NCBI RefSeq assembly: GCF_004769665.1
Contig: NZ_RQGG01000013.1
Coordinates: 248,001 to 312,000, forward strand
DNA: 64,000 nt
Source of the DNA: Leptospira kemamanensis
Lineage (GTDB): Bacteria > Spirochaetota > Leptospiria > Leptospirales > Leptospiraceae
Reading direction: 5' to 3'
This document shows positions 7,892 through 16,388 of this stretch, one piece after another. Position 1 is the stretch's first letter. Each line of letters opens with the position of its first letter. A program made the position numbers and the translations under genes. The notes under the pieces are model-generated. The model searched no databases, was not told where the DNA came from, and saw nothing but the letters and a program-made list of their open reading frames with translations.

Positions 7892-8545
7892 CTAAGAATG
7901 ATTTCTTGTTTTGCGGTTTTTTTGCCGCCATTTCCGGATCTCTTCATGATGTCCACCGAGGAGCACGTCAGGAACAGTCCAACCCATAAAATCATAGGGT
8001 TTTGTATACTGGGGGTATTCTAATTCTTCCGTTTCGTTGTGTGATTCTTCGAGAAGACTTTCTTCCTTCCCCAAAAACCCCGGTACAAACCGAGACAGGC
8101 AATCTGCCACAACGAGAGCAGCTAAATCCCCCGATGAAATAACATAGTTTCCAATGGCCACTTCCCTGTCAATTAAATGCTCCGTGACACGATGGTCGAC
8201 GCCTTCATAATACCCGGAAATCAAGGTAAAGGTATCAGAAGATTCAAAAATTTCACGAGCCAGGGTTTGGTTAAAAAGTTCCCCCGAGGGGCTGAGTAAA
8301 ATGACCTTTCCTTTTTTCTCACCCAGGGATTCTAGGGCACGATAAATGGGTCCCACTTGCAATAACATGCCTGGTCCACCACCGTAAATGGTATCGTCTA
8401 CCTTTTGGTGTTTGTTGTCGGCAAAGTCTCGGAGATGGACGGTATTGATTTCCACAACGCCTTGTTTGACGGCTTTACCAGGAATTCCAGTATCAAAATA
8501 AGAAGTGATCTTTTCCGGAAACAGTGTGATGAAATTAAAGCGCAA
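7892..8545 (-). CDS. trmD: tRNA (guanine-37-N1)-methyltransferase
   Basis: SAM-dependent trefoil-knot enzyme that methylates G37 next to the anticodon and prevents frameshifting. The N-terminus [11 protein letters not shown], the [12 protein letters not shown] motif and the knot region [13 protein letters not shown] with [10 protein letters not shown] are present, as is the C-terminal [21 protein letters not shown]. At 217 residues it is slightly short because the C-terminal tail is trimmed. Its start overlaps the end of rimM by 11 bases, a usual arrangement in this operon. Confidence 0.97.
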   Translation of the reverse strand: MRFNFITLFPEKITSYFDTGIPGKAVKQGVVEINTVHLRDFADNKHQKVDDTIYGGGPGMLLQVGPIYRALESLGEKKGKVILLSPSGELFNQTLAREIFESSDTFTLISGYYEGVDHRVTEHLIDREVAIGNYVISSGDLAALVVADCLSRFVPGFLGKEESLLEESHNETEELEYPQYTKPYDFMGWTVPDVLLGGHHEEIRKWRQKNRKTRNHS

Positions 8546-9071
8546 TCCACTGCTCCCATTCGATCATCTCAAGTGTTTTTGTTTCTAAATTCCAATCTCC
8601 CACAAATCGATTGAGAAAGGGAACCAGGATGGTTTCTCCTTCGCCTGAGGTGGGTTTACATTCTAAAATGGGATGAGCCGGGTTATCGATGACGTCAGTG
8701 ACTTTGTAACCGAGTGGTGTTTTGGTTTCTTTGGAAATGATTCTGAGACCAATCAGGTCTTCTGTATACACTTCCCCATCCTGTGGTTTTGGAAGTTCTT
8801 CCTTCTTCCAAAGAATTGAGAAACCACGATACTTCACAACCGTCTCTGGTGTGTCATACCCTTTGATCTTTACGAGAAAATGATTTCCGTTCGATTTGAT
8901 GGATTCAATCGCTATCGTTGTGGTATTGCCAAGTGGATCCCTGACAGTACAGGTGGTAGGAGCTTTTAGGGAACTCAGTGTTTCCCCATCTGTGAAAACT
9001 TTGATGAACCCTTTGATTCCATGTGAGGATCCAAAGACCCCCACTTTCACTAAACTTGGTTTAGTCGACAA
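8535..9071 (-). CDS. rimM: Ribosome maturation factor RimM
   Basis: Binds S19 and helps maturation of the 30S head. The N-terminal RimM barrel opens with [19 protein letters not shown], and the PRC-barrel half contains EDLIGLRI and a [15 protein letters not shown] stretch. Length (178) is normal. The start is TTG at 9071, overlapping the khpA stop by 11 bases, with no clear Shine-Dalgarno, so translation is probably coupled. An in-frame GTG a few codons later is an alternative. Confidence 0.95.
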   Translation of the reverse strand: MSTKPSLVKVGVFGSSHGIKGFIKVFTDGETLSSLKAPTTCTVRDPLGNTTTIAIESIKSNGNHFLVKIKGYDTPETVVKYRGFSILWKKEELPKPQDGEVYTEDLIGLRIISKETKTPLGYKVTDVIDNPAHPILECKPTSGEGETILVPFLNRFVGDWNLETKTLEMIEWEQWIAL

Positions 9072-9291
9072 TTTCTAAAGTATAGTTTTTGCCTTGTTTG
9101 GTTCCCGCGGCTTGTAGCACCGTACGAAGAGATTTTGCAATCCTTCCGTTTTTTCCGATCACCTTACCGAGGTCTTTAGGAGCCACCCGAAGTTCGATCA
9201 CAGTTTCTTCCTCTCCGGGTACTTGGTTGACAGCGACCTGGTCAGGTTGGTCAACGAGAGATGTCACGATATAACGAACTAAGGAATCCAT
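9061..9291 (-). CDS. khpA: KH-domain RNA-binding protein KhpA (YlqC)
   Basis: 76-residue single-KH protein. The signature [18 protein letters not shown] with the GxxG loop at about residues 43-46 is intact. KhpA family members bind RNA broadly, with KhpB in Gram-positives. The position between rpsP and rimM is the classic ylqC place. ATG start; the stop overlaps rimM by 11 bases and the start lies seven bases past the rpsP stop. Confidence 0.93.
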   Translation of the reverse strand: MDSLVRYIVTSLVDQPDQVAVNQVPGEEETVIELRVAPKDLGKVIGKNGRIAKSLRTVLQAAGTKQGKNYTLEIVD

Positions 9292-9298
9292 TTACAGA

Positions 9299-9556
9299 CT
9301 AACCTTTGAATTTTGACCAAACGTCGTCTTTTTTCAAAAGAGCAAGAACCGTGTCAGTTGGTTGTGCGCCTTTTTTTAACCAAGAAAGAGTTTTTTCTTC
9401 GTTGAAAGTTGCTTTTTTCACAGCAGAAGCAGTTGGGTGAAAGTGACCAATCGCTTCGATGAATTTTCCATCTCGTGGAGCGCGAATGTCTGCTGCAACA
9501 ATGCGATAGTGCGGGTCTGCTTTTGTTCCCGTTCTTTGTAATCTTAATTTAACCAA
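9299..9556 (-). CDS. rpsP: 30S ribosomal protein S16
   Basis: Small-subunit assembly protein. The opening [11 protein letters not shown]...[20 protein letters not shown] is diagnostic. I place the start at TTG 9556, directly before VKLRL, which gives 85 residues, the usual size. A GGGG lies about ten bases upstream. An in-frame ATG at 9607 would add 17 unconserved residues and overlap rpe by four bases. First ribosomal gene of the rpsP-khpA-rimM-trmD-rplS run. Confidence 0.95.
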   Translation of the reverse strand: MVKLRLQRTGTKADPHYRIVAADIRAPRDGKFIEAIGHFHPTASAVKKATFNEEKTLSWLKKGAQPTDTVLALLKKDDVWSKFKG

Positions 9557-9603
9557 GGAAAAATACCCCTTTTCTAGCGAGTTTTTTAAATATGGACGTT
9601 CTG

Positions 9604-10266
9604 TCAAGAGCGAGTTCTTGCACTTGCAGCTAGTTCCTTCAATTTTTTGCCCTGAGCATTCGGATCACCCGTTTTGTAGAGCCCAGAGCCCACAACCGTG
9701 ATGTCCACACCCAGTTTTGCGAGTTCTTCCATATTGGATTCGTTCACTCCCCCATCCACTTCCAGTTCGATATTGTATGGTTTTGTGAGTTTTCGTACCG
9801 CAGCGATTTTCTCAAATCCGGATTTCACAAAGGATTGTCCATAAAACCCAGGATCCACTGTCATAAGAAGCACGAGATCTAGATAAGGCAAAATTTGCGA
9901 GATGGATTCGGGTGGCGTTTGGGGATTTAAGGAAACACCCACTTTGATTCCCGCCTTTCGGATCTCTTCGGCAAGTCGCACAGAGAAATTTGTCGTTTCA
10001 ATATGGAAGGTAATGCAATAAGGCTTTAGATCAAAGTATTTCGGAACATGGAGTTCGGGGTTACTCACCATCAGGTGGACGTCGAGTGGGATGTCTGTGT
10101 GAGATTTCACTTCTTTGGTAAAGGCTTCCCCAAAGGAAATCTGAGGCACAAAATTCCCATCCATCACATCAATGTGGATGAGATCAATATTTTCCTGTTT
10201 GTAAGTAGGAAGTTCCTGGGAAAGACCAGTGAGTTTCGCGGCAAGAATGGATGCAGAAATTTTCAT
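9604..10266 (-). CDS. rpe: Ribulose-phosphate 3-epimerase
   Basis: TIM-barrel enzyme of the pentose phosphate pathway that interconverts ribulose-5-phosphate and xylulose-5-phosphate. Motifs: SASILAA at the N-terminus, the metal-site [11 protein letters not shown] (~31-41), [18 protein letters not shown] and the phosphate loop [12 protein letters not shown] with VVGSGLYK. Length 220 is normal. ATG with AAAAGGA upstream. It sits between the PASTA gene and rpsP on the same strand. Confidence 0.96.
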   Translation of the reverse strand: MKISASILAAKLTGLSQELPTYKQENIDLIHIDVMDGNFVPQISFGEAFTKEVKSHTDIPLDVHLMVSNPELHVPKYFDLKPYCITFHIETTNFSVRLAEEIRKAGIKVGVSLNPQTPPESISQILPYLDLVLLMTVDPGFYGQSFVKSGFEKIAAVRKLTKPYNIELEVDGGVNESNMEELAKLGVDITVVGSGLYKTGDPNAQGKKLKELAASARTRS

Positions 10267-10267
10267 C

Positions 10268-11287
10268 TTAATATGTTCCTTTTAATTTCCAAACTTTAGC
10301 AACACCCGTTTCTTTTCCCACGAGTGTGACTTTTGTATTTACGAAACGATGGATGACCAAACGAACCATTTCATCTTCTTTAAGAGATTGGCTTGTTAGA
10401 ATTTCCTTTTCGATTTCCACATCTTCGCCAGGCTTCGTATAACTTACCTTAGCCGAATAGACATCATCGTCGTCAATTTCGTATTCTAAAAATTCATAAT
10501 CCTGTACAAGAGACGCTGATGGTTCTAGATAAAAAGCTCCAATTTCGGCACCTGTCGGTTTTAATTCATAAGAGGAAACAAGTCCATGCCCATCACGAAA
10601 CTCGGGTTTTGTGGCTTGTTTGATTCGATAAGGAATTTTTTTTCTTTGCAGATAGTCTACGGCAAACGGAACAGGAGTTCCAACTAACTTGGATTCATCC
10701 GAACCATCTTTTAGACTTTGGTTGGATTTTTTATCTGAACTCGCTTCTGTTACGAGAAGGTAAATTTTTTCGCCGGAATGGGTTTCTTTTCCCGGAGCTG
10801 GGATTTGGTCAATGATGGTGTCAGCGGGTTCGTCTCCTACAGCAGGAACGTATGTGATCCCACCAATTTGTAAGGGAACGTAGACTTCGCCAGATAACAC
10901 CTTTTCTAGAATTGCTTTGGCACGTTTTAAGTCTTGGCCTTTGACATCTGGGATTGTGACTCGATCAAATCCAATGTTGACGGTAAGATACAATTTGGAT
11001 CCAGCTTCTACTTCTTTTCCCGCATCAATGGATTGGCTTAAGATGATCCCATCTGTTTTTTCCGGGATTCGTTCCGATTCCAAACGCACTTTGAGTTGCA
11101 AACGTTGGAGTTCGTTATGCACTTCAATGTAGTTTTTTCCAATCACATAAGGCATCATGACCTTTTGTTCTTCTTTGGTACGAACCACAACAACCAGGAA
11201 GGCAGCGACAAAAAATACTAAAAGTCCTAAGGAAACAAATAGAACATAACCACTGTAAGGTAAAATTTTAAGAAACTTTTCTTTCAC
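10268..11287 (-). CDS. Membrane-anchored PASTA-domain protein
   Basis: One membrane segment (about residues 10-34) anchors a periplasmic part with at least two PASTA repeats: residues ~43-105 ([19 protein letters not shown]...) and ~110-185 ([19 protein letters not shown]...), with a less clear third region (~200-275). PASTA modules bind peptidoglycan in Gram-positive kinases and PBPs. There is no kinase or transpeptidase domain here. The GTG start overlaps the fmt stop by four bases (GTGA), so the two are translationally coupled. The role is probably a cell-wall-binding or divisome accessory, which is inference. Confidence 0.8.
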   Translation of the reverse strand: MKEKFLKILPYSGYVLFVSLGLLVFFVAAFLVVVVRTKEEQKVMMPYVIGKNYIEVHNELQRLQLKVRLESERIPEKTDGIILSQSIDAGKEVEAGSKLYLTVNIGFDRVTIPDVKGQDLKRAKAILEKVLSGEVYVPLQIGGITYVPAVGDEPADTIIDQIPAPGKETHSGEKIYLLVTEASSDKKSNQSLKDGSDESKLVGTPVPFAVDYLQRKKIPYRIKQATKPEFRDGHGLVSSYELKPTGAEIGAFYLEPSASLVQDYEFLEYEIDDDDVYSAKVSYTKPGEDVEIEKEILTSQSLKEDEMVRLVIHRFVNTKVTLVGKETGVAKVWKLKGTY

Positions 11288-12252
11288 GTAAATGATTCTC
11301 CGGCCAAAACCCGCGCCCCATTAAAAAATTCAAATCCCTTCATGGGTTTTTTCCCTTCGGGTTGTAAGGTATCTATACCAAGCAGGTTTCCGTCTCCACA
11401 GAGACAGAAAAGCCTTTTTTTCTGGTGAAGAAAAAAGGAACCTGGTTTTGTTCCTTCGGGAACAGGAATGGGTTCAAGACTCGCTTCGGGTAAAAAGGAA
11501 GTCACAAGGATGAGTTTTTTTCCCCGAAATTCGGTCGTAGCCAGTGGGTCTGGGTAGAGAGCACGGATTTGGTTGTGGATCTCGTTTGCCGATTTCGTCC
11601 AAAGAACGGGTCTTTGGTTTGCCGTGATTTTTTGGCAATGAGTGGCATCTTTTGCATTCTGAGGGGTTCCTGGCAAGCGTTCACCAGTAGACTCCACAGT
11701 TTTTAAGAGTTGGATGAGTTCTTCTCCCCCGAGAGATGTGATCTTTTGTAAAAGCGAACCTGTCGTTTCCTCGTTTGGGATCTTCCAAGACTTTTGGGAA
11801 ATGATATCCCCCGAATCCACTTCTTTTGCCAAATATTGGATGGTAAACCCTGTGACTTCTTCTCCATGGAGAAGAGCACTTTGTACGGGCGAGGCACCTC
11901 TGTATTTGGGAAGGAGACTTCCATGTAGGTTGATACTCCCCCATTTGGGATCTAAAAACACAAGGTCTGGCACAATGGATCCATAGGCATAGACCACATG
12001 CACGGGAGACCGGTAAGAAAGAATTTGTTTTTGTGCCTCTTCATCCGTGCGAAGGCGAGGTGATTGGATCACAGGAATTCCTTTTTCTTCTGCAAGCATT
12101 TTCACTGGCGTGGGAGTGATGATTTGTTTTCTGCCCACGGGTTTGTCGACGTTTGTCACCACAAAATCCACCTGGATTCCCGCATCGAGAATCATTCGTA
12201 ATAATTCTTTAGAATGTTCTGGGGAACCAAAATATCCAATGGAGAGTTTCAT
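11284..12252 (-). CDS. fmt: Methionyl-tRNA formyltransferase
   Basis: Formylates initiator Met-tRNA using 10-formyl-tetrahydrofolate. The folate-site signature INLHGSLLPKYRGASPVQSA is intact, including catalytic Asn and His, followed by GEEVTGFTIQYLAKEVDSGDI. The C-terminal OB-like tRNA-binding domain starts near residue 210. Length (322) is normal. ATG at 12252. It lies directly downstream of priA, the same neighbour as in many bacteria. Confidence 0.96.
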   Translation of the reverse strand: MKLSIGYFGSPEHSKELLRMILDAGIQVDFVVTNVDKPVGRKQIITPTPVKMLAEEKGIPVIQSPRLRTDEEAQKQILSYRSPVHVVYAYGSIVPDLVFLDPKWGSINLHGSLLPKYRGASPVQSALLHGEEVTGFTIQYLAKEVDSGDIISQKSWKIPNEETTGSLLQKITSLGGEELIQLLKTVESTGERLPGTPQNAKDATHCQKITANQRPVLWTKSANEIHNQIRALYPDPLATTEFRGKKLILVTSFLPEASLEPIPVPEGTKPGSFFLHQKKRLFCLCGDGNLLGIDTLQPEGKKPMKGFEFFNGARVLAGESFT

Positions 12253-12261
12253 ATGTTTTCC

Positions 12262-14214
12262 TTATACAAGTTCCAAAGGATCCAAATCATACTCGATGTA
12301 ACATTTGTGATCTACTTTGAAGTTTTGTTTTGTTTCTTTTAACAGGGTACGAAGTGCCGTAATGGATTTGCTTTTTAGCAAAATATGATACCGAAAATTA
12401 TTATCAATTTTATAAAAAGGACATTGAGTAGGTCCTAATAGAATGACCGAATCGTCTTTTTTTTCTTTTAAGAGCTCACCATACAAAACGGACTGTTTGT
12501 TTGCCACCTCTTCATATTTGGAACGAAAGACAAGTCTTGCAAGCCTTGCAAAAGGTGGATAAAATAAATCCTTCCGAAATTCCAATTCCCACTCAAAAAA
12601 AGCGGGGTAGTTTTGTTCCTTTGCCATTTTGAGCACTGGGTGATCGGGGTCATTGGATTGGATGATGACTTCTCCCGGTTTTTCCCCACGTCCCGCACGG
12701 CCTGCGACCTGAGAAACGAGAGCATAAGTTCTTTCGCTACTGCGAAAGTCTGGAACACCTAACCCATGATTGGCGTTAAGGATTCCCACTAAAGTAACAT
12801 TCGCATAATCTAAACCTTTAGCAATCATCTGAGTCCCCGTGAGGATATCAAGTTCCCCTTCTCCTAATTTTTCAAGTACCGAACGGGTCACATCTTTATT
12901 TTTGGAACTATCTTGGTCGAGCCGTTCAATCCTTGCTTGTGGGAAATGGGAAAGTAAATACTCTTCGAGTTTTTGTGTCCCGGCACCAAAGAGTTCTAAA
13001 TCTTCCCCCATCATTTGTTTTAAATTGCGAAAATTGGATTTGTAACCACATAAATGGCATCGCACGGTTTGGTCGGAATGGTAACAAAGAGTTGCCGTAC
13101 ACTTGGGACAATGGACAAACTCCTTTGTGTTAGGTGAAAAGATAAAAGGATTATAACCACGACGATTGAGTAGTAAAATGATTTGTTCTTTTTTTTTCAG
13201 TCGGTCTGCAATTTTAAATTGTAAGTCACCCACAATGAGATTTTTATCATCTCCTTTTTCTGCCATTTCCACATGGGGAAGTTTTGCCAGGGGACTTGCT
13301 CTATGTTCTAACTTAGAAAACCCAATTTGACCCGACTTGGCCAGGTAGTATAATTCCACACTTGGTGTAGCTGATCCAAGAAGGAGTTTTCCATTCGATT
13401 TTTGAATTCGTTGTAAGGCTACTTGGCGGGCGTGGTAACGGGGAGATCCGTTTTCTTTATAAGACCCGTCATGTTCCTCGTCCATAATGACAAGTCGTAA
13501 GTCAGAAACAGGTGCAAAGATTGCAGAACGCGTTCCAATACAAATTCTTTTTTTCCCTTCTTTTAGATCCAAGTAGTTTTGGAATTTTTCAGAGTTCCTT
13601 AAATGGGAATGTAATACGGCAACTTGGCCTGGAAATATTTTTTCAATCCTTGCAATCGTAGGATAGGTCAAAGAAATTTCGGGAACAAGAAAAATCACGG
13701 TTCCTTTGGGTGATTCTAAAATATCTCGCATCAAATGCAGATAAACTTCAGTTTTTCCACTCCCAGTGATTCCATATAACAGATGTGTGTTGAAAGAATT
13801 TTGCGACTTGATTTCCTGGAACGCTTTTCTTTGTGCCTCATTTAACGGAAGTAAAAGTTGGCTTTGGATGGTAAGTTCTTTTGGCTCTAGAATTTTTCTT
13901 TTTTTGCCTTTGGGCACCATGAGAAACAACGCTTCTCCAAGAGATGACAAATAATGATCCGCCATCCAATTGGCCAGATCCATTTGTTCTGTTGTGAGCA
14001 CAGGTTCGGTGTCAATTTGTTTGAGAATGGATAAGGTTTCGTAATTTGGTTCGTTCCTATGGAGCTCGGTCACAACTCCATCCCATTCCTTTCCATTCAG
14101 AGGAACAAGGACTCGTATTCCTGGTTTTAAACCAGTCATTTCCCCTGGAACTTCGTAAGTTAAGGTTTTACTTTCCCAGGATAGATTGAGTGCAATTTCT
14201 GCATATTGGATCAT
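12262..14214 (-). CDS. priA: Primosomal protein N' (replication restart helicase PriA)
   Basis: 3'-5' helicase that reloads the replisome at stalled forks. Helicase motifs are clear: GITGSGKTEVYL (Walker A), MDEEHDGSYKE (DEEH), GSATPS, and GTQMIAKGLDY in the second RecA-like half. The zinc region is reduced. Only two Cys pairs are present (CPKC and CHLC); the first and last pairs of the usual four are missing. At 650 residues it is shorter than the ~730 of E. coli. Starts two bases after the next upstream gene ends and precedes fmt. Confidence 0.95.
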   Translation of the reverse strand: MIQYAEIALNLSWESKTLTYEVPGEMTGLKPGIRVLVPLNGKEWDGVVTELHRNEPNYETLSILKQIDTEPVLTTEQMDLANWMADHYLSSLGEALFLMVPKGKKRKILEPKELTIQSQLLLPLNEAQRKAFQEIKSQNSFNTHLLYGITGSGKTEVYLHLMRDILESPKGTVIFLVPEISLTYPTIARIEKIFPGQVAVLHSHLRNSEKFQNYLDLKEGKKRICIGTRSAIFAPVSDLRLVIMDEEHDGSYKENGSPRYHARQVALQRIQKSNGKLLLGSATPSVELYYLAKSGQIGFSKLEHRASPLAKLPHVEMAEKGDDKNLIVGDLQFKIADRLKKKEQIILLLNRRGYNPFIFSPNTKEFVHCPKCTATLCYHSDQTVRCHLCGYKSNFRNLKQMMGEDLELFGAGTQKLEEYLLSHFPQARIERLDQDSSKNKDVTRSVLEKLGEGELDILTGTQMIAKGLDYANVTLVGILNANHGLGVPDFRSSERTYALVSQVAGRAGRGEKPGEVIIQSNDPDHPVLKMAKEQNYPAFFEWELEFRKDLFYPPFARLARLVFRSKYEEVANKQSVLYGELLKEKKDDSVILLGPTQCPFYKIDNNFRYHILLKSKSITALRTLLKETKQNFKVDHKCYIEYDLDPLELV

Positions 14215-14215
14215 T

Positions 14216-15034
14216 TTATAAGTATGGTTTTAGAATCGAAAGGTGAGAGATAAAACTTTCCTCTAAGTCTTGTTTTTCTTTTCCATATTGAAATAAGTTT
14301 GTTTCGGAATCTGCTTTTTTGGCTTTTTCTCCAAGAAACACGAGGGCTTCAGGTGACCTGGTTGTGAGTAAGGGAATTTTTTTTCCCTCTAAATCCCATT
14401 CGATGACTTTGCCCAATTGTTCTTTTGCTTTTTCGGCTCCAAAGAGTAACCTGGCAGATGATCCCAAAATCACAATGGCTTTGATCCCAAATTCCTCAAC
14501 GGTTTCTTTCACATGGACTTTACAATTTTCCAATCGTGTATTCCAATCTGATTCTTTGGAATCTGTATGAGAAAACGTACAAGCAGGGTATTCTTCGTAA
14601 TAAAATTCTTCATAGGAAAATCCAAAAACTGTTTTAATAATTGAATCCCAACTTACCTCCGTTAACTTATCTTTAAAAATTTGATTGGGCCTTGTTTTCG
14701 TGAATGGTTTTTCTTTGGCCGTGGTTGCTCCAGAGTAGTGTAAAACCAAAATGGGTTTACGACCTTTGTGTAAAAACTGTCTCACTCCACTCAGTTTTCC
14801 TTGGCATAATGTGCAGGAAAAATTGACCAGATCTCGATTGTTACGTTGGTTTTCCTTTTGTTGTTTTTTCTGATTCTCTATAGATTCCGGAACTTTTGAT
14901 TTCCAAGGAAACACATAATCATTTGGATCTTGTTCGTCCTGGAAACGAAAGATAGAGACCGCTTGATTTTGGATGAGGAATTTTGTTTCTTTTAAGATAT
15001 CGGTAAATGTTTCTAAAATTGTTTTTTGGTCCAT
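14216..15034 (-). CDS. Hypothetical protein with uracil-DNA-glycosylase-like pattern
   Basis: 272 residues. The layout resembles family 4 uracil-DNA glycosylases: a Cys pair (SCTLCQGK, ~74-78), then a stretch where the family loop GEAPG would stand (here VLHYSGATT), a Cys-containing CTFSHTDSKESDWNTRLENC region, IKAIVILGSSARLLFG (cf. IVALG..A...LLG) and TTRSPEALV where the family has HPS. The catalytic motifs are not conserved, so glycosylase activity is doubtful. The ATG at 15034 has GAGGG upstream. It sits between ntrX and priA on one strand, overlapping neither. Confidence 0.55.
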   Translation of the reverse strand: MDQKTILETFTDILKETKFLIQNQAVSIFRFQDEQDPNDYVFPWKSKVPESIENQKKQQKENQRNNRDLVNFSCTLCQGKLSGVRQFLHKGRKPILVLHYSGATTAKEKPFTKTRPNQIFKDKLTEVSWDSIIKTVFGFSYEEFYYEEYPACTFSHTDSKESDWNTRLENCKVHVKETVEEFGIKAIVILGSSARLLFGAEKAKEQLGKVIEWDLEGKKIPLLTTRSPEALVFLGEKAKKADSETNLFQYGKEKQDLEESFISHLSILKPYL

Positions 15035-15035
15035 A

Positions 15036-16388
15036 TTATCCCTCAATCAGTTGGTCCACGGAAATATTGAGAGAACGTAACTTTCTGTACAAGTGTGTAC
15101 GTTCGATCCCAAGTGCCTTCGATGTGCGGGTCACATTGCCTTCACAAATTTGTAAGGTTTTGATGATGTATTGGCGTTCAAATTCTTCTTTCGCATGTTT
15201 TAAATCACCTCTTGCTACCATTTCATTTGCTTTTTTGAAACCGTGCAAAGCTTCTTTGACATCTTTCGCTCGGATGGTATCACCTGGGACTAAGATACTC
15301 AATCGTTCAATGATATTGGCAAGTTCCCTTACATTGCCTGGCCAAAAATGAGAAGTGAGTGTCTCTAACCCTTCTCTGTCTATGGTTTTGGAAGGAAGTT
15401 GGTTTTCTGAAATGGATTTTTTTAAATAATAATCAGCAAGAAGTGGAATGTCTTGGTTTCTTTCCCGTAACGGTGGTAAGTCGAGCGGAATTACATTTAA
15501 GGCATAAAATAAATCTTCTCGGAATTTTCCTTCCCGGATGGCTTCTTCCACATTGGAATTGGTGGCAGCAATAATTCTTACATCCACTGGAATGGATTCT
15601 TTTCCACCCACTCGTTCGATCTTTTGATCAAGAATTGCTTTTAATACTTTGGATTGGAGAGATAAACTGAGATCACAGACTTCATCTAAAAATAGGGTTC
15701 CATTCTGCGCTTGTTCCCATTTTCCGATTTTCACATCGGTTGATTCTGTTGGAGATAGAAGTTCAGTCCCGAATAACTCTTGTTCCAAACTCTCTTCGGG
15801 TAAGGAAGCACAATTACATTCTATGTAAGGCTCCCCTTTTCGTTTGGAATTTTGATGGATGGATCTGGCAGTGAGTTCTTTCCCCGTTCCATTTTCACCA
15901 TAAATAAACACACGTGCATTGGTTTCAGCGGCTTGGTAAACCGCAAACTTCACTCGGGTAATGGAAGGAGACTCACCTAAAATTTCATCCACTTCCAATT
16001 GGAATTTGGGAATCTCATGGTCTTTTGTTTTTTCAATGGACGATTCAATTGTTTGGATCACCTTTTCAATCGATAAAGGTTTTTCTAAAAAATCCACTGC
16101 CCCTTTTTTTGTGGCATTGACCGCAAGTTCTATGGTTCCGTGGCCTGAGATCATCACAATTGGCAGACTTGGGTAGAGTTTTTTACATTCTCCTAGGATT
16201 TGTAATCCATCTTCTTTTCCAACCCATACATCTAGTAAAACAAGAGAAGGCCTTTCCTTTGATAATGCTTTTAAAAGAGATTTACCGTTGGAAAAATCCT
16301 CAACGGAATATTCCTCATCTTCCAAAATCACACGTAGGGACTTTCGGATTTCCTTTTCATCATCTAAGATATAGATCAATTTTTGCAT
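15036..16388 (-). CDS. NtrX-like response regulator lacking GAFTGA
   Basis: Three-domain regulator. The receiver domain (1-120) has the phosphoacceptor Asp53 in LVLLDVW and Lys in EKPL. The AAA+ domain (~135-370) has Walker A GENGTGKE (164-171) and Walker B LFLDE (232-236). A Fis-type helix-turn-helix ends the protein (TRTSKALGIERTHLYRKL). The sigma-54-contact loop GAFTGA is absent: after ELFG (204-207) comes TELLSPTES. It therefore probably cannot open sigma-54 promoters in the usual way, as reported for some other NtrX/TyrR-like proteins. Its start abuts the stop of the NtrY-like kinase, its likely partner. Confidence 0.87.
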   Translation of the reverse strand: MQKLIYILDDEKEIRKSLRVILEDEEYSVEDFSNGKSLLKALSKERPSLVLLDVWVGKEDGLQILGECKKLYPSLPIVMISGHGTIELAVNATKKGAVDFLEKPLSIEKVIQTIESSIEKTKDHEIPKFQLEVDEILGESPSITRVKFAVYQAAETNARVFIYGENGTGKELTARSIHQNSKRKGEPYIECNCASLPEESLEQELFGTELLSPTESTDVKIGKWEQAQNGTLFLDEVCDLSLSLQSKVLKAILDQKIERVGGKESIPVDVRIIAATNSNVEEAIREGKFREDLFYALNVIPLDLPPLRERNQDIPLLADYYLKKSISENQLPSKTIDREGLETLTSHFWPGNVRELANIIERLSILVPGDTIRAKDVKEALHGFKKANEMVARGDLKHAKEEFERQYIIKTLQICEGNVTRTSKALGIERTHLYRKLRSLNISVDQLIEG

